Of a stretch of 5,463 nt of DNA, positions 1 through 4,337 are shown piece by piece. Position 1 is the first letter of the stretch, and every line of letters begins with the position of its first letter. Under the pieces are notes generated by a model, which was not told the DNA's origin, did not search any database, and was given only the letters and a program-made list of their open reading frames with translations. The stretch lies in NCBI RefSeq assembly GCF_938045595.1, contig NZ_CALIBB010000013.1, positions 1 to 5,463 of the forward strand. The letters are read 5' to 3'. This DNA is from an uncultured Campylobacter sp. (GTDB taxonomy: Bacteria > Campylobacterota > Campylobacteria > Campylobacterales > Campylobacteraceae). The translations under genes were made by a program, and so were the position numbers.

Positions 1-2
1 GA

Positions 3-272
3 AAAAAGGAACTCAAAAAGCTCGCGGCATAGCGGCAGCGAGATGCATTTGAAAAGATCTTGTCTATGAATGGGCGGAGTTTGAGGGGCTATTTGAGTTC
101 TTAGGCGAGGGCTTGGCGCATCGCGACTGCGACGGCACGCATAGGCTCATACTGGATTTTGCGAGCTCGCCGCGTGCCGAATGAGGCGGCGGTTTTGGAC
201 TTTTGCTAGCAAAACGGCGGATATTGCGACCGCGAAGTTCTAAACAACGTGCAAGATTGCTTCGAATTTTAA
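3..272 (+). pseudogene. Decayed remnant of a small DUF2695-like gene, cut by the window edge
   Basis: No single frame is open, but three consecutive pieces read like one protein. Frame 3 gives RQRDAFEKIL (about 33-62) after a TAG at 30-32. Frame 2 is open from 53 to the TGA at 182-184 and includes LFEFLGEGLAHRDCDGTHR. Frame 3 resumes near 165-185 with EAAVLDFC, a TAG at 207-209, then NGGYCDREVLNNVQDCFEF and a TAA at 270-272. The CD-x-T-H/R motif followed by a GGYCD-x-EVL-x-NV tail matches my memory of DUF2695, a small bacterial family of unknown function. Two frameshifts and two internal stops mark it as dead. The gene's start lies left of the window or in its first bases. Family assignment is from recalled motifs only; the frame-switching remnant itself is visible directly. 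Confidence 0.55.
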
Positions 273-418
273 GGGGCTATGTGCAGAAAGACATGGTTTT
301 GCAAGCATCGTTTCAAAAAGGCGGTGCGTAAAATTTAGTAAAATTTTAGCGGCGCGAGGGCTCAAAAGTAGGGCTAAAGCAACGTTTGCGGTGCGAACTG
401 CCGCCGTGCAATAAGCAC

Positions 419-450
419 AAAGCCCACCGCGCCAAACACGCGGGCCTTTT
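419..450 (+). terminator. Possible intrinsic terminator, imperfect hairpin plus short T run
   Basis: CCGCG (427-431) pairs with CGCGG (439-443) around a 7-base loop. AAAG (419-422) pairs with CTTT (446-449) across an internal loop, and the hairpin ends in TTTT (447-450). An alternative fold pairs CCC 423-425 with GGG 442-444. The stem is interrupted and the T run is short. It would end transcription coming from the pseudogene side. Confidence 0.3.
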
Positions 451-539
451 GTAGAATTAATGCTCTAGTTTTTAAAATTTTGACGCAAAAGGCGAGTAGC
501 CTGCTGTCAAAATGGCAATTAAAGCGTAGTGTGACGGGG

Positions 540-588
540 CTTGTATGGACTTAAGAGCGGTATTGCTCGCTTAATTTAACGATACAAG
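540..588. repeat. Nested imperfect inverted repeat (49 nt)
   Basis: CTTGTAT (540-546) is the exact reverse complement of ATACAAG (582-588). Inside it TTAAG (551-555) pairs with CTTAA (570-574) and AGC (556-558) with GCT (565-567), with a two-base bulge and a six-base loop. The three arms together form one long interrupted hairpin. No gene explains it. It has no T run, so it is not an ordinary terminator. It could be a structured RNA, a protein site or chance. Confidence 0.35.
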
Positions 589-736
589 ACGGCGCGGAGA
601 CCTGGAGTTTGCCCCCTTAAATTTTATTGCGGTAGCCATCAGGCGGACAGAGATATGTTATGGACGTTTTCATTGAGCGAGCTTGCCGCAGATGCTTTGC
701 TGTGCGACAAGTAGGTTGATTGCAAGATTAGGAGAA

Positions 737-761
737 CTCGCACAAAGCGCTTTTGCGCGAG
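737..761 (-). terminator. Hairpin downstream of menA, possible weak terminator
   Basis: CTCGC (737-741) pairs with GCGAG (757-761). After one A/C mismatch, CAAAG (743-747) pairs with TTTTG (751-755), the innermost pair being G-T, closing on a three-base loop. It lies about 50 bases past the menA stop on the minus strand. The sequence following it on that strand is not T-rich, so termination is uncertain. Confidence 0.25.
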
Positions 762-811
762 AGGACTTTGCTGCGGTGCCAACGTAAATTTTATCTGCGC
801 GGCGTTTAAAT

Positions 812-1702
812 TTAGCTCAGAATTTCCCCGATGAAAAACAGCGCCGACATCGCAAACGTGCATAGCGCGACGACCTTTAGCTGCCCGTCGAAGTCGCGAC
901 ACTCTCGCACCCGCGAAACGAAAAATAGGTGCCTAATAAGCGGCGCAAAGCTAACTACGTAGAGTAGTTTTACGCCAGGCTCGCCGCGCAAAAACGAATA
1001 GCAAAGCATCAGACCCGCTCCGCCCGCGATCAGCGCGTAGTGGTAGCGCTTGGCTGCGCTCAGTCCGATACGAACGGGGATCGTGCGCTTGCCCTTGAGC
1101 GCGTCGTTCTGGATGTCGCGCATGTTGTTTAGATTTAGCACGGCGGTGCTTAGCATCCCGCACGCGCACGCAGGCAGCAGCAGCGCCGTATCTAGTGAGC
1201 GCGCATATAAAAAGTACGAGCCCAGCACGCTCAAAAGTCCAAAAAACAAAAACACGAAAACGTCGCCAAGCCCTTTATAGCCGTATGCGCCGGCGCCCAC
1301 GGTGTAGCGGATCGCCGCGTATATCGACGCGCCGCCCAGCGCCAAAAATATAGCCACGAGATAAAACCGCTCGCCAAATGCCAAAACGCTTAGCGCGAGG
1401 CTCGAAAATGCCGAAAGTAGCGCCGTAGCGACGATGACGCGTTTCATCTCGGCTGCGCTCATCTGTCCCGTTTGGATCGCGCGACGCGGCCCTAATCTGC
1501 CATCGTCGTCGGTGCCTTTTACCGCGTCGCCGTAGTCGCTTAGCACCTGAAACAGCAGCGTGGTAAGCAGCGCTAGCGCGAAAATGTCCACTTTAAATAC
1601 GCCTGCGCCGTATGCCGCCCCGCTGCCGAGCAACACGCCAGAGACGCTAAGCGGCAGCGATCTAAGGCGAGCGGATGCGTAAAGAGCCTTTGCGGTTATC
1701 AT
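812..1702 (-). CDS. menA: MenA-type 1,4-dihydroxy-2-naphthoate polyprenyltransferase (UbiA superfamily)
   Basis: This 296-residue, very hydrophobic protein should attach a polyprenyl chain to a dihydroxynaphthoate precursor in the inner membrane, giving demethylmenaquinone. It follows E. coli MenA (about 308 residues) throughout: ARLRSLPLSVSG (11-22), DYGDAVKGTDDDGRLGP (56-72), YTVGAGAYGYKGLGD (133-147), then the second Asp motif LNLNNMRDIQND (189-200) and a GKRTIPVRIG stretch. The hydrophobic segments between motifs suit the multi-helix UbiA fold. ATG at 1702-1700 has AAAAAGG six bases upstream. One oddity: motif 1 reads QVLSDYGD, whereas the E. coli enzyme as I recall has SNLANDYGD, so an N-x-x-N stretch including the conserved Asn before DYGD seems missing. 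Activity is therefore not assured. It is transcribed divergently from the kinase gene. Campylobacterota normally use the futalosine route with another UbiA-family enzyme (MqnP), so the true substrate is open. Confidence 0.88.
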   Translation of the reverse strand: MITAKALYASARLRSLPLSVSGVLLGSGAAYGAGVFKVDIFALALLTTLLFQVLSDYGDAVKGTDDDGRLGPRRAIQTGQMSAAEMKRVIVATALLSAFSSLALSVLAFGERFYLVAIFLALGGASIYAAIRYTVGAGAYGYKGLGDVFVFLFFGLLSVLGSYFLYARSLDTALLLPACACGMLSTAVLNLNNMRDIQNDALKGKRTIPVRIGLSAAKRYHYALIAGGAGLMLCYSFLRGEPGVKLLYVVSFAPLIRHLFFVSRVRECRDFDGQLKVVALCTFAMSALFFIGEILS

Positions 1703-1708
1703 TTTTTG

Positions 1709-1715
1709 CCTTTTT
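1709..1715 (-). promoter_or_regulatory. Ribosome binding site of menA
   Basis: On the minus strand AAAAAGG lies six bases before the ATG at 1702-1700. This supports that start. Confidence 0.65.
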
Positions 1716-1777
1716 AAATTTATACGCCGAATTTGCGGCGGAACTAGCTTAGAATTTAGCGGAAAAACGCCAAAAAT

Positions 1778-1807
1778 ATTATAAATTTAGACTATTCGTA
1801 GAGTAAA
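1778..1807 (-). promoter_or_regulatory. Likely sigma-70 promoter of menA
   Basis: A perfect TATAAT -10 box sits on the minus strand at 1783-1778. TTTACT at 1807-1802 is a 4/6 match to the -35 box with an 18-base spacer. The transcript would start near 1771 and carry a leader of about 70 bases. A second -10-like TATAAA (1724-1719) is too close to the ribosome binding site to be favoured. Confidence 0.5.
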
Positions 1808-1843
1808 TTTTATTTAAATTCGCCTTTTTAATATAAATAGCGG

Positions 1844-1849
1844 TAAAAT
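1844..1849 (+). promoter_or_regulatory. Likely -10 box of the pyridoxamine kinase gene
   Basis: TAAAAT within GGTAAAATA sits about 26 bases before the start codon, preceded by a T-rich run (1825-1829) as is common in Campylobacter promoters, which often lack a clear -35 box. TATAAA at 1832-1837 is an alternative. Either would give a short leader. Confidence 0.4.
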
Positions 1850-1864
1850 AGAGCCAAAAATTTT

Positions 1865-1868
1865 AGGA
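1865..1868 (+). promoter_or_regulatory. Ribosome binding site choosing the kinase start
   Basis: AGGA lies six bases before ATG 1875-1877 but only three before the overlapping in-frame GTG at 1872-1874. Spacing favours the ATG, one codon inside the longest open frame. Confidence 0.5.
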
Positions 1869-1874
1869 ATTGTG

Positions 1875-2705
1875 ATGAAAAAAGTTCTTACCGTTCAAGA
1901 TATATCCTGCGTGGGCAAGGTTTCGCTGACCGTCGCCTTGCCGATACTAAGCGCGATGGGGATGAGCACGAGCGTGATCCCTACGGCGGTTTTATCGATG
2001 CATACGGGTTTTTCGGGCTATACTTTTTGCGATCTAAGCTCGCAGATACGCGCGATCATGGCGCACTGGAAAGACCGCGGAGTGGTGTTTGACGGCATCT
2101 ATACGGGCTTTTTGGGCTCAGAGGCGCAGATCGAGATCATGAGCGAGCTATTTGCGAGCTTCGGCGGCGCAGACAAGACCATTTTGGTCGATCCTTGTAT
2201 GGGCGATAACGGCGTGTTTTATCCGGGCTTTAACGAGGATTTTGCCCGCATGATGGCGCTTCTGTGCGCTCAAGCCGACATCATCACGCCTAATATCACC
2301 GAGGCCTGCGCGATCACCGGCGTGCCGTACCGAGAGGGGGCGGATAGGGATTTTATCATGGATCTGCTTGCAAAGCTTCGAGAGCTGGGCGCTAGACAGG
2401 TTATTTTAAAGGGCATCGGCTACATCGCCGATCAGTGCGGGGTTTTCAGCTACGATGCGCGCACGGGCAGGACGAACGAGTATTTTCACGAGCTGCTGCC
2501 GGTTAAATTTAACGGCACAGGCGATATTTTCGCAGCCGTAGCCTTCGGCGCGATAATGCGCGGCAAGTCGCTGGAAACGGCGGTTCGTATCGCTGCGGAC
2601 TTCGTCGTAAGTACGATCAAGGAGACGATGAGCGACGAGGAGCGTAAGGACTACGAAGGGGTCGATTTTGAGGCAATAATCCCCGAGCTGGTGAGGAAAA
2701 TCTAA
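1875..2705 (+). CDS. pdxY: Pyridoxal/pyridoxamine kinase, PdxY-like (ribokinase-fold family)
   Basis: This cytoplasmic 276-residue enzyme should phosphorylate pyridoxamine or pyridoxal with ATP in vitamin B6 salvage. The open frame extends one codon further to a GTG at 1872; numbering here counts that codon as 1. Visible motifs, in order, are VQDISCVGKVSLT (8-20), PTAVLSMHTGF (37-47) in the substrate pocket, GIYTGFLGS (75-83), DPCMGDNG (107-114), ITPNITEA (138-145) and the anion-hole motif NGTGD (214-218), with D218 the expected catalytic base. Length is normal for the family. The VLSMHTGF/GIYTGFLGS/DPCMGDNG pattern is closer to the Firmicute-type pyridoxamine kinases I recall than to E. coli PdxY. 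A hydroxymethylpyrimidine kinase (ThiD) is the main alternative, but the GTGD context and the HTGF motif favour PdxY. It stands alone, divergent from menA, with the gene-free repeat region after its stop. Confidence 0.85.
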   Translation: MKKVLTVQDISCVGKVSLTVALPILSAMGMSTSVIPTAVLSMHTGFSGYTFCDLSSQIRAIMAHWKDRGVVFDGIYTGFLGSEAQIEIMSELFASFGGADKTILVDPCMGDNGVFYPGFNEDFARMMALLCAQADIITPNITEACAITGVPYREGADRDFIMDLLAKLRELGARQVILKGIGYIADQCGVFSYDARTGRTNEYFHELLPVKFNGTGDIFAAVAFGAIMRGKSLETAVRIAADFVVSTIKETMSDEERKDYEGVDFEAIIPELVRKI

Positions 2706-2804
2706 GTTCTAGACGGATTTGGAACTCGCCGCGCGGACAGAGGATTTGTGGCAGAGCTTTAAAATTTTACCGCAAAAGGAAATTCCTAAATTTTATCTGC
2801 TGCG

Positions 2805-2822
2805 TGAAATTTTAAAATTTCA
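2805..2822. repeat. Perfect 18-bp AT palindrome
   Basis: TGAAATTTTAAAATTTCA equals its own reverse complement. It contains the 14-bp core AAATTTTAAAATTT, which recurs exactly at 2918-2931 and at 4314-4327. Confidence 0.8.
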
Positions 2823-3570
2823 AAATTTATGTGTCGTGTGAGGCATGGAATTTTATAGGCGATGTGGAATTTTAGAATTCATGCATTGCGCGGGCTTATA
2901 ATTCTATCTCTTGCATAAAATTTTAAAATTTGCACCGTCGTAAAGATGCGAAATTTATCACTAGCACGGAATTTTAAACGCAAGGCTACAGCGAATTTAT
3001 CCGCTTGTGAGCTTGAGCTGCATTTTGAAATTTTGCACAAAATCTGCTTAAAATTTTATTCCCACAAGCCGTGTGCCATGCGCTTATAAAATAATCTCAA
3101 AATTTATGAGTAAAATTTAGATTAAAATCCATATCGATGTCACGCAGTTATGGTTTTTGGTATAGAATTTATACGATGGATTTATGGCACGAATTTTATT
3201 TGAAATTTCGCTTTAAAAATCTAAAATTTGCGCGGTGAAATTCTATCTACAGCGGAAAGCTGCCGCGTAAAATTTTGCGGCTGCTGCGTTTTGTGATATA
3301 GGCAAAATACGCACCGAGCGTGAAATTTTACAGTAGATCTTGTGGAGAGATTCCGTTATTTTATCGCGTAGCGGTAGAATTTTACTGCGCGAAATCAAGT
3401 AGAACTCCGTGCATAATTCCGTAGGCGAAATTTACGCCGTGGCGAATGAGCTTACTCGCGCAAAAGGGCGCTAGCGCAAAATTCCATAGCCTAAATTCCG
3501 CGGGCAGAGCTTTACTTTGTAAATTTTAAAGCTAAATTCTGCCTCGAGCATTAAAATTCTAAGTTTACTT

Positions 3571-3606
3571 AGCGGGCGAGATTTAGGCGAGTAAATTCCG
3601 CCCGCT
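3571..3606 (-). terminator. GC-rich hairpin after the torA-cytochrome operon
   Basis: AGCGGGCG (3571-3578) and CGCCCGCT (3599-3606) form a perfect 8-bp stem with a 20-base loop, 27 bases past the cytochrome stop. The minus strand beyond it has no immediate T run; a TTTT comes about a dozen bases later. It could stabilise the 3' end or terminate weakly. Confidence 0.4.
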
Positions 3607-3633
3607 GCGTAAAAATAGCAAGCGCTTTAAATT

Positions 3634-4335
3634 TCATTCCACGGGTGCCTTGCTTTGCAAAAATCGCACGAGCGTCTCGTATTCGTCGGGCTGCAGCCCC
3701 GAGTTTTGTATCATCGTCTCGACCACGCTAGGCCAAACATTGACGTTAAATTCGTCGTATCCGTGCAGCGCGTGACAGCTGCCGCAGCGCTCTTTGAATA
3801 GATTTTCTCCCGCGTCGTAAATTTTAGCCGCATCGTCCGTCACGGCGAGCTTCGCGACGTAGCCGTCGATAGTGACGTTCGCCCATTCGTTATCGTAGTC
3901 GTCCTTCACGGTCTTTAGCGTCTTTAGGCTCTTTGCGTTTTGCGCTTGCAAATCCTGCTCCAAAATCCCAAGCCTTGCGTAGCTTACGTTGCTTCCCTCG
4001 GGCACGAAGCCCGCGTATCGCACCTGCACGTAGTCCTTGCCGTCCTTTAGCACTTGCAGCTTCGCGCCTACATGCAGCTTGGCGATCTCCTTGCCGCCCG
4101 CTTTGTTTAGAAGCGGGGTTTGAGCCGCGACGAAAAGATCCGCCGCGCCCAAATGGCAAGCCGCCGCAAGCAAAAACGCCGCTAGCGCTTTGGATAAAAT
4201 TTTACCTCGCTCGGGTGCGCAAATTTTACCCGTATCGCATGAAATTTTCTCCGCGCTAAATGATGAAATTTCACTCGCGCCCGGCGGTGAAATTTGACCT
4301 CGCTCACTCGCGTAAATTTTAAAATTTTGTCTCAT
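3634..4335 (-). CDS. Periplasmic monohaem cytochrome c, partner of the TorA-family reductase
   Basis: This 233-residue exported electron carrier probably passes electrons to the molybdoenzyme encoded just upstream. The covalent haem site is CGSCH (184-188, nt 3772-3786), with M208 in VVETM a candidate sixth ligand. A segment at about 66-165, with short beta-like stretches such as KLQVLKDGKDYVQVRYAGF, suggests an SH3-like domain before the haem domain. The start at 4335 has AAAAGGAG at ideal spacing and lies two bases after the torA stop, so translation is probably coupled. The signal peptide core LSKALAAFLLAAACHLGAA (47-65) is preceded by 46 residues, of which 8-46 are a repeat array (separate entry). 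C60 follows LLAAA, a weak lipobox, so a lipoprotein is possible. It resembles the Cj0265c type of small cytochrome paired with a TorA homologue in C. jejuni, recalled rather than searched. Confidence 0.85.
   Translation of the reverse strand: MRQNFKIYASERGQISPPGASEISSFSAEKISCDTGKICAPERGKILSKALAAFLLAAACHLGAADLFVAAQTPLLNKAGGKEIAKLHVGAKLQVLKDGKDYVQVRYAGFVPEGSNVSYARLGILEQDLQAQNAKSLKTLKTVKDDYDNEWANVTIDGYVAKLAVTDDAAKIYDAGENLFKERCGSCHALHGYDEFNVNVWPSVVETMIQNSGLQPDEYETLVRFLQSKAPVE
4198..4314 (-). repeat. In-frame 24/21-bp minisatellite inside the cytochrome signal sequence
   Basis: Five units of 24, 24, 24, 21 and 24 bp (117 bp in all) run through codons 8-46. Each ends in AAAATT, CAAATT or GAAATT, giving Lys/Gln/Glu-Ile. 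The peptide units are YASERGQI, SPPGASEI, SSFSAEKI, SCDTGKI and CAPERGKI. Units 1 and 5 share GAGCGAGGT followed by (C/A)AAATT. All lengths are multiples of three, so the frame is kept. Deleting the array joins MRQNFKI to LSKALAAFLLAA, a normal signal peptide start. Confidence 0.8.
4314..4327. repeat. 14-bp AT palindrome at the 5' end of the cytochrome gene
   Basis: AAATTTTAAAATTT spans codons 3-8 of the cytochrome gene and abuts the first array unit. Exact copies lie at 2807-2820 and 2918-2931. Confidence 0.8.
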
Positions 4336-4337
4336 CG

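Larger units (their letters stand above)
273..811. other. Gene-free stretch between the pseudogene and menA
   Basis: I see no convincing coding sequence here on either strand. Reading frames are short and have neither family resemblance nor ribosome binding sites at sensible spacing. The stretch holds a possible terminator (419-449), a nested inverted repeat (540-588), a hairpin downstream of menA (737-761) and several AAATTTTA-type words (for example near 328-350, 469-480 and 786-815). It may be decayed former coding DNA, like the adjacent pseudogene, but no further protein remnant could be recognised. Confidence 0.6.
2706..3633. repeat. Gene-free region packed with degenerate AAATTTTA palindrome cores
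   Basis: No credible gene is present in any frame over more than 900 bases between two convergent genes. By hand I count about thirty cores of the type (A/G)AATT(T/C) with flanking A/T, spaced mostly 15-50 bases, often preceded by GTG, GCG or CGG. Examples lie near 2788, 2849, 2868, 2950, 2969, 3027, 3113, 3191, 3269, 3322, 3376, 3427 and 3521. Longer palindromes include TGAAATTTTAAAATTTCA (2805-2822), AAATTTTAAAATTT (2918-2931), TAAAATTTTA (3049-3058) and AGGAAATTCCT (2777-2787). The GC-rich stretches between cores are not obviously alike. Period is irregular, so it is a dispersed, decayed array, not a clean tandem repeat. Function is unknown. Confidence 0.65.

Noticed and set aside
279..338. 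19-codon + strand mini-frame MCRKTWFCKHRFKKAVRKI after an AAGGGG
   Set aside because: The spacing to AAGG is short, there is no homology I recognise, and it sits in decayed DNA. Too short to support.
639..902. 87-codon minus-strand frame overlapping the menA end
   Set aside because: It overlaps menA in another frame, has no recognisable motif and no convincing ribosome binding site.
3933..4259. + strand reading frame opposite the cytochrome gene
   Set aside because: Arg/Pro/Ala-rich shadow of the minus-strand gene, which has a haem motif and a strong ribosome binding site.
4198..4335. CRISPR array
   Set aside because: The conserved part is only about 6-9 bp and the intervals 12-18 bp, far below CRISPR repeat and spacer sizes, and the region is translated.
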